Shown: positions 1-11,472, counted from the first letter of the stretch. The stretch: 64,000 nt of DNA from Aricia agestis (GCF_905147365.1 NC_056412.1:7246001-7310000); one strand, 5' to 3'. Notes: a model not told the origin generated them from the letters alone. Made by a program: numbers and translations.

Positions 1-776
1 AACCTCATTAAGTATGTTTTGTTTCTGTGTTTTAACAATTAAGTACTAAATAATACAGCTGGTTACTAAAAATACTTATATTGGCTAAAGTTTATTCTAG
101 TTAGGTAAGTTTTATAATAAAAAAAATCGAATTTGTGTCATAATATTTATTAGTGTAAAAATACCTCATCTCTCTTATAAAATGTGTAAATATTTATAAA
201 TTGAGTATAAAATATGTATAATTGCGTACAACAAAAGAATAAAAATATAAAAAAATCCAAATTACATGGATATAAGTACAATATTTTTTATATACTTACA
301 ATACGCTTTAATACTTACTTAATAATAATGAGTAAAAAGCTTACAACTAAATCTTGAGCATTTGAATTGACATTTTGCACAAAGGTTAGTTTAGCCAATA
401 AAATATATTGTTATTAAGTAAGTACTTAATATGCTTTGTAGCAAATAGAATGTAAACAAACTCTTGATAAAACCAAACTGAGGGAGTCTTATTTTTTGTA
501 TAAAATAATTAAGTAAGTAAGTGCATCTTTTTATTAATGCAGATCATTCAATTTTAATAGGGAACATGCAAATATAATATTTATGAATATTTTGCTATTA
601 AAATGTTAAAAAAATATAAAATAAGGGCCATGACTGCAAGGTATAATATTTAATATCAAATATTGTTTTTTTCTTTACAAAAATTACGAATTAAAAGTAC
701 CTAACTTGAAACGAAACTGATTTCAATTTTCAAAACACAACCAGCGTTCAGTGACGACTGACGTCATATCTGCTAT
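1..776. other. AT-rich non-coding DNA
   Basis: Very AT-rich sequence with many TAA/TTA runs and no sustained open frame, splice-bounded exon or recognisable repeat end. I see nothing codable here. Confidence 0.5.
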
Positions 777-1173
777 CCCCGCGTTCCATTTAGCGTTAAA
801 AACGATCACAATGTCTCCTATTTTGAGCGTTTTGATCGTTTTTAACGCTAAATTATGGAGGGTAGATGGAGGAGAACTATCTTATATGGGGGATATTTGA
901 AAAAGTGTCCAGCTGTACGCAGTAAATAACAGTTGAAAAGTCAAAGGCAGCAAAGGGTATGGAATGAGTGTAGCCGTTGGTGACAAAATATAAATTGAAG
1001 TATATTAAAATATAACCTAAAATAGCTGAAATAAAAGCTGCTAGATGATTTAAAATTTACCCTGTTGCTACTGTAGCGCCACCCTAATTTAACGCATTTC
1101 AGCAGACACTTTTTACATACAGAGATAGTTCTCCTCCATCTACACTCCATACGCTAAAATATGGAACGCGGGG
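777..1173. mobile_element. Hairpin MITE with CCCCGCGTTCCAT ends
   Basis: The ends are inverted copies: CCCCGCGTTCCAT at 777-789 and ATGGAACGCGGGG at 1161-1173. A second, inner pair of about 27 bp (TGGAGGGTAGATGGAGGAG at about 856, inverted at about 1123-1149) lies inside. There is no transposase-like frame, so this is a non-autonomous inverted-repeat element. The small minus-strand open frame inside it is fortuitous. Confidence 0.6.
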
Positions 1174-2331
1174 CATGACAAGTGACAACTTTTTGAGAGG
1201 TACTCAGGTGGGCCCATTGTCAATAATTGTCAAACAGTAGTGACATCATACAGTCTGTAGATCCGTTTTGGCGCCAAAATTTAAATTGACAATTTTAAAC
1301 CGCATTTTTTGCAGTAAATTCCAGTGTTTTAATTTTTTTGTATGGGAACTGTGTCACAGTTTTAACTAGTACAGCTCCCAACGATAACAACTAAATTTGT
1401 ATTGTGATTATCTTAAATATTGTCTTATTTATAAGCTTTAAATGTATTATGATTTGAAATAAATATTGAATAAATTATTATTATTATTAAAATATACTTG
1501 TGGTCTATTCTACATGGAGTTCTATAAAATAAACACAAAAATAAAAATATTGCATCTTCCCTATTATTAATTATTGTTGAGTGTTGACAAATGTTTCAAT
1601 AAAAAATAATTATTTCACTTGAGTATTTTTCTAGCTACCAGTGAATTATAAATATTGATAATAATTTATTTTATTTTACGAAATGGAACACAATGCTACT
1701 TTTACCTTTAAGAAACTTGAAACTTAATATTTATAAATACTGTACAATATGTATAATACATTATTAAAAATATTTTTATAAAATATAATTTTAATTTATA
1801 AACTAAAATAATGGACGGATTTATATCAATAATACCTACAATAGAGTCTAGACTTATTTTTTCAATATTACTTATAGTGGAAGTAAAGGATAACTACTGA
1901 CTAAAGGATAGTCTTTCGTAAAAGTGAAGACGTCTTTTTGTCTGTCTCTACAGCTCTCTCACAATTGCAAATACAAATTAAGTGGAGATAGTCACTTATT
2001 ACATATAAGAATTCAAGAATTCAGTTTCTTAACCTCTTGAAACCAACCGAAACCAAATCAAGTCACCCAATTGCACTTGACCTCACACTTTTACCTAAAA
2101 GATTTAAATTCGATTGTTTTAAGCATTAATTGAAAGACTATGAAATTGGCTACATAAAGAATATACTAAATTTGTTGTTGAATGATACAATTTTGCAAAA
2201 TTTAGAAGAAATTATTTAAAAAATTTAAATGCCTCCATAATGTCTGAACATTATACTAGAAATAACTTTCTTTCAAATTCATTAGGTAAGTAAGATGGGA
2301 ATCCTTGATTACAAAACAAAAGCATACCATA
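1174..2331. other. Non-coding sequence, probably including the 3' UTR of the Ly6-type gene
   Basis: AT-rich sequence downstream of the stop codon of the minus-strand Ly6 gene. The part next to 2331 is presumably its 3' UTR. TTTATT hexamers (AATAAA on the minus strand) occur, for example near 1667, but I cannot choose one as the real poly(A) signal. No repeat ends or other genes are seen. Confidence 0.35.
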
Positions 2332-3889
2332 TCATAAAATGCCTGCAAAGTAAAAATTATATGCAACCACCAATGCTGTAAACAAAATTACAGGAGAAAA
2401 GAAGGGCACCTTGGTCGCACTATTACAGAGATCTCCATTACAGAAACACATGTATACTTTTTTGTGATTCCAAACTGTATATGCGCATCGCTCTTCATCA
2501 TCACTTGGAGACCTTTGGAGACACATTCTCTGAGTAGCAGCACCATAATCTGTAAATAAAAGTTAGTTCATAGTCCGATTTGAAAAAATATTTTAGTGTT
2601 AGATAGCCTATTTATCGAGGAAGGCTATAGGATATATTTTATCCCGCTAAGACTAATAGGAGCGAAGAAATAGAGGAAAATGTGGAAAAAACGGGGGAAA
2701 TTATTTGAAAGAGCTTATCTCACGAACTACTGGAGCAATTTTTATGTTATTTGGCACAGATAAGAAGTAGACCACAAGGATCATAGGCTATTTTTTTGGA
2801 CTAATTTCTCTATAGTTATTAATAATCTAGTTATCTAGTCTAGTTTTAATAATTTAGAATGTTACCAACAATGAGGGTCTTCAAAAGTTTAGAATGGAAT
2901 AGTTAAGAATTGGAGTAATGCTTAAAATAGACAGTCTGATGTAATTTATCTTATCAAAATTATTTTTATTCATACTTATATTATAAAGCGAAAGTGTGTC
3001 TGTCTGTCTGTAACCTTTTCACACCCAAACCGCTGAACCGATTTGGCTGAAATTTTTCATGGAGATACTTTGAGTCCCTAGAAAGGACATAGGATACTTT
3101 TTGTCCCCAAAAAATGTGTGGTTCCCAAGCGATAACAAGTTTTGGACAACGGAGTTGCGGGAGTCATCTAGTATAATATAATGATTTGCTTTAGTGGCTA
3201 TTAAATTAAGATTCTAAAAGTTTTGAAAAGGTTTGCAAATACCGTCAGTTCGGAATGCCCCTGTGGTGCCTTCAATCATTTTTCCGCACCAGCCTGATGG
3301 ACATGCAACCACATGTATACCAACTTCAGCCTCTGGATCTGTCACATTGAAAGGAAAAGGATCTCCGCACGAACCTAATTCACCCCTAGATCGACAACCA
3401 ATACAGCGCTTTTGGAGGCCTGGAAATAAATAATTTTAAGTACTTAAAACAATTTTTTTTGTAAAGGTTTATAAGAGAATACCCCAAAATTGTTATAATA
3501 TGGGAGAAGAATGAGGGCTAAACCCGGGGGGTTTACCCCTCCCTCTCCTCCCCCCGTAAAAATATATTATAAATAAAGAATGAAATATATTATAAATAAA
3601 GTATAGAAATCTATCTTAATGTAGGTACATCTTGAGAATATTTAATTAAGTTAACTAAATGGCAAATGTATATTTTTGCACACAATAGTGATCATAGCAT
3701 AATCAAATCTCAACAATTATATAACAATTATTCACATTAATTTGTTATTAAATCATCACTCGAAACTCTCACTTTACCTTGAAAACTTGTTCACTACAGT
3801 AAAATTAAGTTATTTTTAATTTACTTACTGTTCACATTTTTAATAACGACGAAAGTAAGGAGAAGTATTAAAATTCTTCCGGATTTCAT
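2332..3889 (-). CDS. Ly6/uPAR-family (quiver-like) GPI-anchored protein, 3 exons, 151 aa
   Basis: Exons on the minus strand are 3889-3829, 3419-3243 and 2549-2332, with GT/AG junctions and lengths of 61, 177 and 218 nt that join in frame to 151 codons plus stop. Exon 1 encodes a signal peptide (MKSGRILILLLTFVVI). The mature part has ten cysteines, including RCIGC, SCGD, ACPSGWC and a closing CFCNGDLCN, the Ly6 three-finger pattern ending in CN. A hydrophobic C-terminus (FFSPVILFTALVVAYNFYF) fits a GPI-attachment signal. Insect proteins of this family act at the cell surface in channel and receptor modulation or septate-junction assembly; which orthologue this is cannot be told here. Intron 2 carries repeat copies. 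The start is the only ATG in frame with the signal peptide. Confidence 0.88.
2560..2830 (-). repeat. Dispersed repeat copy (family also at 36935-37318)
   Basis: Read on the minus strand, this shares long stretches with 36935-37318. Shared pieces include the segment about not-yet-closed GAGATAAG, the TAGTCTTAGC phrase and the CCTATTAGTCTTAGC context, and a tract meaning 'atcctt..tagtctacttcttatctg'. It lies in intron 2 of the Ly6-type gene. The style resembles lepidopteran non-autonomous dispersed repeats (possibly Helitron-like), but I see no diagnostic termini. Confidence 0.5.
2965..3178 (+). repeat. Dispersed repeat with GTGTGTCTGTCTGTC head (copy 1)
   Basis: Begins near TATAAAGCGAAAGTGTGTC and runs through CACACCCAAACCGCTGAACC, GAGATACTTTGAGTCC and AGGACATAGGATACTTTTTG to GGAGTCATCTAGTATAATAT. 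Related copies lie at 59584-59770 (opposite strand) and 63290-63725. It is non-coding and intronic. Confidence 0.6.
3430..3828. other. Intron 1 of the Ly6-type gene
   Basis: This non-coding stretch sits between exon 1 (ends 3829) and exon 2 (starts 3419). It holds a short G/C-homopolymer-rich patch near 3520-3560 and a duplicated AAATATATTATAAATAAAG unit near 3550-3605. I see no other structure. Confidence 0.5.
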
Positions 3890-4289
3890 TTTGACCTACT
3901 AACGAACTTATTATCCACAAAATATTAATAAAATGCCTCAAAAGTTAATTACAATGCGATATTTATTACTTTTTACAACTTTTCCAAATTTCAACTTTTG
4001 ACGTTTGAAGCAGGGTTGCCAGATGCAATTTTACGATTTCCCCCAAACTGATTTTTATATTTCCCCAAAATGATACGTTTTCAAAAACAAATCCCCAATC
4101 GCTTTGTTACAGAAAAAAAATCGAATATAAAATTGAAACTACTTTTATTCGATTTAGTAGTTTCAATCACTCGACAGTTAAACAGATACACAACACATTG
4201 TCGCTCGCTCGACCAAAGAGACATTTTTTAAGGGGGTGACAGACGTGCGTGTGAGTACGCAGACTATGGCTCGACGATCTTAGGAGTTA

Positions 4290-4446
4290 GGCTGGTATAA
4301 ATAGTCAGTACTCAAGATGCGTCTGGGTCTCAAGACACGGTTCAGGCTCTGTGATTGGTCCAAATTTTGACAGCCAACCAATCACAGAGCCTGAACCGTG
4401 TCTTGAGACTGAGATGCATCTTGAGTACTGACTATTTATACCAGCC
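4290..4446. mobile_element. Harbinger-like hairpin MITE, TTA target duplication (copy 1)
   Basis: An almost complete palindrome from GGCTGGTATAAATAGTCAGT to its inverse, flanked by TTA on both sides (4287-4289 and 4447-4449). A 3-bp TWA duplication fits PIF/Harbinger-type insertion. A second copy with TAA duplications lies at 52566-52727. It is nested in the hAT-type element at 4011-4847. Confidence 0.75.
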
Positions 4447-4504
4447 TTAATCGCCTGTGTGTCAGCAAAGAGCCGCGAGCCGCGAGCCTGGGCATGGTAA
4501 TTAG

Positions 4505-4562
4505 AACTTACTCGGCTCGCGTCGGTGACACACGAGAATCACCGACGCGAGCCGAGTAAGTT
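4505..4562. repeat. Perfect inverted repeat, 24-bp arms
   Basis: Arm 4505-4528 (AACTTACTCGGCTCGCGTCG...) is matched by its exact inverse at 4539-4562 with a 10-bp loop. It is GC-rich compared with its surroundings. Probably a small foldback insertion in the hAT-type element. Confidence 0.7.
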
Positions 4563-4940
4563 CGCGAACTTAAAACCCGCGTAATTTAAGTTCGTACGTC
4601 TGTCAGGCCTTTTACGCACTCCACCAAACAAACCAAAACAAACAAACAACAAATTTGCCAGGATGTTAATCGAATGAAAAGGACGTTGGTTTCATTTGCT
4701 TTTTGTTATGTTTTTAACCCCAAAAAATCTCCATAGTGTATTTATTTTCCCCAAACATTTCCCCAAAGATACTGTTTCCCCAAATTTTCGCCTAGAGTCA
4801 AAATTTTCCCCAGAATTGCGAAAAAAACCCCCAATCTGGCAGCCCTGGTTTGAAGTGACTAGTGAACCCATAGATAAAGTATTATAGAGTGAACCATTCA
4901 AATTTCAATCTCACAAGTCACAAAGTACAAACGTCAAACG

Positions 4941-5057
4941 CAGTGTTGCCAGCAGCCAGATGGTCTCGGCGACTTCCCCCTGAACTTATTTGATTTCCCC
5001 CCAGAAATACCCTATTTTGCCCCTATCTTGGTCGAAAACCCCCTAAATCAAGGGGGA
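4941..5057. mobile_element. Truncated hAT-like fragment (CAGTGTTGCCAGC end)
   Basis: Starts CAGTGTTGCCAGCAGCCAGA and continues through runs of TTCCCCC and CCCCTATCTTGGTCG. The same phrases occur at 21653-21688, 22745-22790 and 23120-23195. Only one end is visible, so this is a partial copy. Confidence 0.5.
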
Positions 5058-5224
5058 CTCAAATGTCGAATATCGAAGATCTGTCAAGTGTCGCACATTT
5101 TCTTTGTGTATTATCAATGGTGTCGACTGTCGAGTGATAATATATTTTATGATATGGCAATACTAGGTACTTATTAATAGCCGTGTTCGTTTCATTTTTT
5201 CGCAGTTTGGCAGCTGACTGTCTA

Positions 5225-5337
5225 CTTCATAATTGAGTGTCATGTTCAATCATAGACATAATATATGTGTTCAATAACATCCTCAGTTCTGACAGAAATT
5301 GTTAGGATTTTATTGAACATGACACTCAATTATGAAG
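5225..5337. mobile_element. Hairpin element, perfect 26-bp arms
   Basis: The arm at 5225-5250 (CTTCATAATTGAGTGTCATG...) has an exact inverse at 5312-5337. It is bordered by two GTGTTCGTTTC phrases (about 5184 and 5345) that recall the GTCGTGTTCGTC ends of the MITE at 44542-44926, so it may belong to a related family. Confidence 0.6.
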
Positions 5338-5824
5338 TTAGTCGTGTTCGTTTCGTTTTTCAATACACATTGCGCATGCGCAAAGTTAAAAATTAGTGTC
5401 AGTGTGAGTGTCATGTTCTAAAGTCTGACAGAAATTGTTAGAAAAGAGTGGATAAATATTATAGGTGCAGAAAATATTAGCAAGAAGAAAAAAGGATATA
5501 ATATTATGTCTGCTCAATACATTTTGAAGAGTGGTGTTTTAAGGATGTATATAACATTTATAAATTCAAAGATTCTGACCTAAATTCGAAATATATAGTA
5601 GAATATAACATCCTGCATCAATTGATACCAAAAAATCAATACCTTACCGACAAGTTACGTGAAATAATTCATTTTAAGATTTCCATTTATCATACGTAAT
5701 GTTTGCCGGAAGTGTTAAAATTTTTGAGAATTCGTCAGAATTTATAAATAAATATTTTGATTTTAATTTTTGATTTTTACTAGGTAAGCGACAAACAGTA
5801 CCTGGTTTGTGCTCATAATATTAT

Positions 5825-6150
5825 AGGCTCTATGGGTAAGGCCAAGTTAGCCTCTAAAAAGTTTGGTGTTCTTAACAGATCTAGGCAGTATTTTAGTCCG
5901 GAGTTTCAGTCCAGTCGCTTCACTCTGCATCCTCTATCAGTTGTATCACTGAGATTCAGAGTACTGAAGTCTGAGGAATTGTTTGCAATATACCATCCAC
6001 ATCACCTTCATGAGTGATAGACTTCGACCGTGCGTTTTTCGCGTAACTTTCTGCCGCGCACTGTAAAACTCTAGAACGAACTGTCACCAGTAGTATTACT
6101 GGACCAGTACGATATGCAAACCTTTAAGAAAAGAGCATAAATAAAAGGCA
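5825..6150 (+). mobile_element. 5'-truncated CR1-type LINE fragment
   Basis: The conceptual peptide GKAKLASKKFGVLNRSRQYF and the downstream FTLHPLSVVS and YHPHHLHE match the C-terminal end of ORF2 of the CR1-type element at 32640-35887. The tail to about 6150 (LPRTVKL-type region, then 'tttaagaaaagagcat') also matches. Internal deletions and frame breaks make it a dead fragment. Confidence 0.75.
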
Positions 6151-6406
6151 TAGTTCCTTTTAACAAAATTTTATTTAAATAAATAAAATTTAAAGAAATA
6201 TCAGTTTACTGCAGCTAACTACTAAACCTATATTTTTGGACTCAAGTAACACTGTAGTAGCATCCAGTTGAATAAACCACCTTATACAAAATTAATCTTC
6301 TTTACTTTTATAAAAATTGTAAGTGAGCAGAGGTCGCCAGTTTTTTTTAATTTATGTTTATTATAGTCACCTTTACTATTATTTAGAAAAGTATCGTTAA
6401 TGTGGT

Positions 6407-6864
6407 TTTAGGGTTACGTACCCATTTGGTAAAAATCGGGACCCTATTACTAACACTTCGTTGTCTGTCCGTCTGTATGTCACCAGGCTGTATCTCAAGA
6501 ACCGCTATAGCTAGACTTCTGAAATTTTCACAGATTGTGTATATCTGGTGCCGCTATAACAACAAATACTAAAAATAAAATAAAATAAATATTTAAGGGG
6601 GGCTCCCAATTCCCATATAAGAAACGTGATATTTTTGGCCTATTTTGCTCGTAATCAATAATGGTAACAATTAGGAACTTGAAATTTTCACAAAATCCTT
6701 AATTATATTTTTACTTTAATAATTAATAATAAACTTAAAATAAAGTAAATATTTAATGGGGGCTTAAAATAAAGTATATATTTAATGGGGGCTCCCATAC
6801 AAAAAAACTTTCACTCTATACCGGAACGGAACCCTTCGTGTGCGAGTCCAACTCGCACTTGGCC
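6407..6864 (+). repeat. Dispersed SINE-like repeat (TTTAGGGTTACG ... CACTTGGCC), copy 1
   Basis: Runs from TTTTAGGGTTACGTACCC through GACCCTATTACTAACACTTC and CTCAAGAACCGCTATAGC to GTCCAACTCGCACTTGGCC, with two nearly repeated GGGGGCT(C) blocks inside. A reverse copy lies at 61143-61421, and fragments at 20830-20890 and 55969-56040. From memory, such repeats are abundant in lepidopteran genomes. It is non-coding and sits upstream of the LIN-9-type gene. Confidence 0.65.
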
Positions 6865-7270
6865 AATTATTTCATTCAGTGACGTCTCTTGTAAAATCCA
6901 CCGTTTTACTTTTTAGTCCACGAAATTTGAATTAAAAGACCAAATTAGGTGTTTGCCTTTACTATTATTTGGAAAAGTATCGATATCGATATTTTTGCAT
7001 CGTCTCTAGTAAAATCCGCTATTACTAGCCCTCAAATTTTGAAGGCAGGCGCGTTCCTTTCGTGGTTATTTCATGTCCTGTGTTTCTTATGTCATTGCCG
7101 TGCCCAGCGTGCGCCACGGTGGGTTGGCGCCTTAATAATATTATGCTGCGGTAAAAACATGGTAAAAAAGCGTTCATTCAAAAAGACTCAAAGATTTTAG
7201 ACGTGGCAACATTTTTTGCAGGCTTGGCGCTTTCGTCTTCAAATGAATAAAAATCATAATATATCAACAT

Positions 7271-9343
7271 GGCGGATAAATGGGAAAGTAAGTTTTATTT
7301 TAATAAATATAACCAAAATTTAAGTTATTAAAATTATGTTTTTATGCCTTTTTATAAACTTCTATCCCTAAACATTTGAATCACGGTCTTTTTTACTACT
7401 GTAGTTGCCGTCATGTTTCGAATGTTGAAATGGTTTGATGCTGGTTCAAAATTCAAAAAATTTGAAATTTGTTGCGGAATTGTCACTTAAAAATTTAAAT
7501 TTGTTTTGATTTAAAACTCGTTCGCAGCAATTAGCAAAACCTTGTAACTTTGTTATTTTTTTTGCAAACCAGTAGTAAACGTTTAAATGTTTAAGTCATT
7601 TGAGTTCAGTTCTAATCTTGTTTATATGATTTACTAGGTGTACATCCTGATGGAAAATATGAACCAAGACTACCAATTTCTATCAAAGATGAGCCATTGG
7701 AGGACGAGATGGATGATGATGACGCTCCACCAGCGTTTGGACCAGCCGCACTCGGACTCCATAGGGTAGGCACTAAATTGCCGCCAAAACCTACGCCTAG
7801 TGAACCTGTACAGAAATTAAATGCAAGAGGTATGCCTGCTCGTATCAGAACAAAAAACAAATTTATATTTGTGGATGACTTTGTGAACACTTCACCACCC
7901 CGACAGTCACCAAAGAGGACACCTAAAATTTTGGCAAAGACTCCCAATAAAAAGTCTAGTACCAAGAAGCTAAGGTCTCCTATGACAGGTCAGTCTACTG
8001 ATGATAAATATGATGAGAAACCGAGCAGTCAGTCTCCAGATAGAAAAAGTGGTCAACGAATTGGCATGAGATTACGAAACTTACTTAAATTACCAAAAGC
8101 TCATAAATGGGTATGTTTTGAATACTTCTATAGTAATATAGATAAGGCCCTCTTTGATGGCGAAAATGATTTTATGATTTGTCTTAAGGAGTCCTTTCCC
8201 CACTTGAAGAACAAAAAGCTTACTCAAATACAGTGGACTAAAATCAGAAGAATGATGGGTAAGCCCCGGAGATGTTCACAAGCATTTTTTGCTGAAGAAC
8301 GTAAAGAACTGGAAAGGAAGAGAAAACTTATTCGCTATATTCAACAAAGAAAAACTGCTGATATTTGTGTAAAAGACTTACCAAATGAAATTCCAATGCA
8401 ATTAGTTGTGGGGACTAAAGTAACCGCAAGGCTTCGTAAACCTCAAGATGGACTATTCACTGGATGTATTGATGCCGTTGATACATCTAATAACACTTAC
8501 AGAATTACTTTTGAAAGACCTAAACTAGGCACTCATTCTGTGCCTGATTATGAAGTATTGTCTAATGATCCTCCAGACACAATAGATTTATCAAGTATAA
8601 CCCACAAATTCAGACCTCGTCAAGTTATGCAGGAAATATTCAATCTTTACCAACCATCATCACCCAGCAAGGATAAAAATGGTGATCCTATGATAGGGTG
8701 TTCAATAATATCAAGAGATATTGAAATATCTTCGAGTTTCAATGGATATGGCCCATATCCACAGAATTTTCTAGAATTAATTATAAAATTGACAAAGGTA
8801 TTGCAGTCTAAAAAGAATAAACTTAATAGATTAAAGGAATATAATTGTGAGGCAGAAAAAAGAAAGTCATTTGATCAGAAAATGCCTGATGACTTTAAAA
8901 GGAAATATGCAGCTGTGGTGACAGATCTTGAAAGAATTAATTTAGATATGCAGGAATATATCAATGAAATCCAAGCATTTTGTCAACAGATTGCTCCTGG
9001 GCCGAGTTTAGCTGCTAGACTTGCGCCATCTCAGCTTAGAGAAAAATGTTACGATGAAGCAACATTGATTGTAGAAAAAAATAATAATGGATCTTTGCAA
9101 AATCCAAGAGTAATTGAACTTATCACTGATCTAACGGCATTAATGTTGCAAGTAAAAAGTTTATCAGATACAAATAAAAATGCATATGAGTTGAGTATTT
9201 TACAGGGTACTATGGATAAAATAAAATTAAAACTGGAACCACAATATAGAAAAATCTTTCAGAACAGCATTGAAATCCATATGCAGAGAATTCAAAGTGG
9301 TCTAGGCCATACTAATATGAGTAATTATGTAGCAAGTACATAA
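7271..9343 (+). CDS. lin-9: LIN-9/Mip130 homologue (DIRP domain), MuvB/dREAM complex subunit
   Basis: Exon 1 is 7271-7289 (ATG, encoding MADKWE plus one base) with donor GTAAGT at 7290. Exon 2 is 7638-9343. The join gives 574 residues in frame. The DIRP domain spans about residues 153-246, with landmarks RLRNLLKLPKAHKWVCFEYF, TQIQWTKIRRMMGKPRRCSQ and FFAEERKELERKR. It is followed by the conserved middle region (TVTARLRKP-type VGTKVTARLRKPQDGLFTGC) and a helical C-terminal half. LIN-9 proteins are nuclear scaffolds of the MuvB core that joins E2F/RB or Myb to repress or activate cell-cycle and developmental genes. The single long 3' exon and tiny first coding exon are unremarkable. The vertebrate protein is of similar length (about 540 residues), so this looks complete. 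Confidence 0.93.
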
Positions 9344-9676
9344 AATATTATACTAAGTATAAAATTATAAACTGATACATTTATATTGTTTGTTATAATT
9401 AAAAACTGTTATTTGATTTTGTATAATATTTAACAAAATATATTATATACATAGTTCATAATACATTGTACAAGGAAACTTAATGGATTTGCATAATATT
9501 GAATATTTTTAAGATGATAATTAGGCTTCAGTTTCGAAATGTGCGGGCAGCGCTGCGAGAGCGGCGCCCGCGCCGCACTGAGGGCTAACGAATAATTTTT
9601 TAAAAATTCTTTAGAAGTCTAAGCTGGGATGATGCCATGGATTTGTAAAATCTTACTTTTAATCCCTAAGATGTGT

Positions 9677-9682
9677 AATAAA
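9677..9682 (+). terminator. Candidate poly(A) signal of the LIN-9-type gene
   Basis: AATAAA lies 334 nt after the LIN-9-type stop codon, in AT-rich DNA. It is the first canonical hexamer I noticed; variant signals closer to the stop are possible. Confidence 0.4.
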
Positions 9683-10110
9683 ATATATTTTAAACTATTA
9701 AATATTTGTATTATACCTAGTTACAGATTTTTTATTTCAATTATTGTTTAAGTACTATGTAGTTTTACCACGTTGATCGTGGAAAAACCGAGACAATAAA
9801 ATTTCTATTGTGTCTCGGTCACTGGTGACCGTATGGGGCTTGATGAATTAGGGGCGCGTCCACAAATTACGTGAGGTGTTTTTTTTAATTTTCTGACCCT
9901 CCCTTCCCGACTGGTGAGATTTTATTCAACCGCCTCCCCCACCCCCCAATCTCACGTGAGATTTTTCAAATTTAGGTTTCTTGTAAATTGGATGGTTTGA
10001 CCGTTCTACTGACTGTATAATTGTAATGATGACGTTATATAAATCATGTAAAAAATGATTTGTATAACGTCCAAGTATCAATGAAATTATTTTCTTTCGA
10101 AAGAATTATG

Positions 10111-10483
10111 GTGGGTTGCACCAACTTACTTTAACTACAATGCAAAATGTCAAATCTTTAGTTAAAGTCAAAAATTGACGCCATATTTAGGGAGATCGCA
10201 GACTCGATCACACAAAAAGTGTGCCGTCTGCGATCTCCCTTAACCATAACGATAGAGCTCGACAAGGCTTTAAATGAATGTGGCAAAAAAAGGAACTAAC
10301 GCTGTCATCATACAAAAACGCCATTTTTGACAGTTCTCCTTTACCGCAGTCCGCAGCGCCCCCGCCCACGTTCATTTTAAGCCTTGTCGGACCAGTATAC
10401 ATCTGTCAAATTCTGTGGTCAGGTTAAGGTTAAAGTTAAGTTAACTTTAACTATAACCACGCCTCTGGTGCAACCCACCCTTA
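10111..10483. mobile_element. MITE with GGTGGGTTGCACCAAC ends, copy 1, carrying passengers
   Basis: Left GGTGGGTTGCACCAACTTAC and right GTGCAACCCACCCTTA are inverted. Inside are a hairpin AGGGAGATCGCAGAC/GTCTGCGATCTCCCT (about 10190-10241) and a separate MITE at 10258-10391. Copy 2 of the same family follows directly at 10491. Confidence 0.65.
10258..10391. mobile_element. MITE with CTCGACAAGGCTT ends (copy 1)
   Basis: CTCGACAAGGCTTTAAATGA at the left and its imperfect inverse (AAGCCTTGTCGGA) at the right. The conserved core includes ATACAAAAACGCCATTTTTG and ACAGTTCTCCTTTACC. Other copies are at 22834-22996 and, as a partial copy, 52471-52560. Confidence 0.7.
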
Positions 10484-10490
10484 AGACTAA

Positions 10491-10924
10491 GGTTGGGTTG
10501 CACCAACTAACTTTAACTATAACTAGTGAAAAACGTCAAAATCTCTGGTTAAAGTTAAATACACTCACCCTTAAAATGTAAACCAACACTAACTGATGCA
10601 GCTTCTAGAAGCGCCATCTAGTGCTCAGTATATGAAACTTTTTAAAATTGGAAACTAAAGCTGTATTGTTTTCTTAAATTCGGTAAAAGTACTGTAGTTT
10701 ACGTATTGCAGTTATATAAATATTATTTGTTTCTTTATAGGATGAAGGATTAAAATAATTAAGTTTCTCGAAAACAATTTTTTCAAGTTAAATAATCACT
10801 TTCTGTAAAGTCTCGTCTTTTGAGCACTAGATGGCGCTTTTAAGACTTTCTCCGGTTAAAGTTTAAGGACGCCATATTTAACTATAACCATAACTTTAAC
10901 CACGCCTCTGGTGCAACTCAACCT
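10491..10924. mobile_element. MITE with GGTTGGGTTGCACCAAC ends, copy 2
   Basis: GGTTGGGTTGCACCAACTAA at 10491 is inverted at the right end (CTCTGGTGCAACTCAACCT, to about 10924). It contains a further inverted pair, AAGCGCCATCTAGTGCTCA (10609-10627) and its exact inverse (10821-10839), which marks yet another insertion. Confidence 0.65.
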
Positions 10925-11466
10925 AAGTGAATGATGCTAAGCGTATTACGATAGTACAAAGGATTACGCTTACGATTAAATCTTAAGCATACCAGAGTAT
11001 ACCTACATACAATCTGGATAAAATAGACCAAAATAGTATATTTTTTTGTAACGATGAGAAAAAAAATACGAGAGATTTGACTCGACCCTTCCCCCCTGAA
11101 ACACCTCACGTAATTTGTGGACGCCATCTAAGTTGGGTACCTATCTAGTTGTTTACTGTATGGTCTGGTCTGCTGTAAAATAATATAAGTTTCACACGAA
11201 TAATCCCTCATACATAATTTAACAAAAGTACTTACTAAATTGAAACTGGTGTTGAAAAACAACACATCTTTTATTTCCACCAATTTTGGGAAACTATCTA
11301 AAATAAATTGGCACTTATTATGAATCAAACAAATCTGTCTTTATTGAATAAGTTACTGATTATATTAATGAAACTGGGAATGTATTTTACAAAAAAGTAA
11401 TTAAATTTTATTAAGAATGACGCACAATAGGCAATACAAAATAATGGTACCTATAATTAAATATTT

Positions 11467-11472
11467 TTTATT
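11467..11472 (-). terminator. Candidate poly(A) signal of Nup50
   Basis: AATAAA on the minus strand, about 56 nt beyond the Nup50 stop codon. Confidence 0.5.

Larger units (their letters stand above)
4011..4847. mobile_element. hAT-type non-autonomous element with 8-bp target duplication
   Basis: Ends are CAGGGTTGCCAGAT (4011) and ATCTGGCAGCCCTG (to 4847), inverted to each other. The element is flanked by the 8-bp direct repeat GTTTGAAG at 4003-4010 and 4848-4855. CAG termini plus an 8-bp duplication are hallmarks of the hAT superfamily. The interior is non-coding, rich in C-runs, and carries a nested Harbinger-like MITE (4290-4446) and a 24-bp-arm hairpin (4505-4562). Confidence 0.8.
9848..11130. 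mobile_element. Composite TIR element (GGCGCGTCCACAAATTACG ends) with nested insertions
   Basis: The left end near 9850 (CGTCCACAAATTACGTGAGG) is inverted at 11101-11127 (CCTCACGTAATTTGTGGACG). A 1.28-kb span lies between, most of it taken up by two copies of another MITE family (about 10111-10483 and 10491-10924) and their own passengers. No transposase frame remains. Confidence 0.7.

Noticed and set aside
7612..7965. Minus-strand 117-codon frame over the LIN-9-type exon 2
   Set aside because: Antisense to a clearly conserved coding exon.
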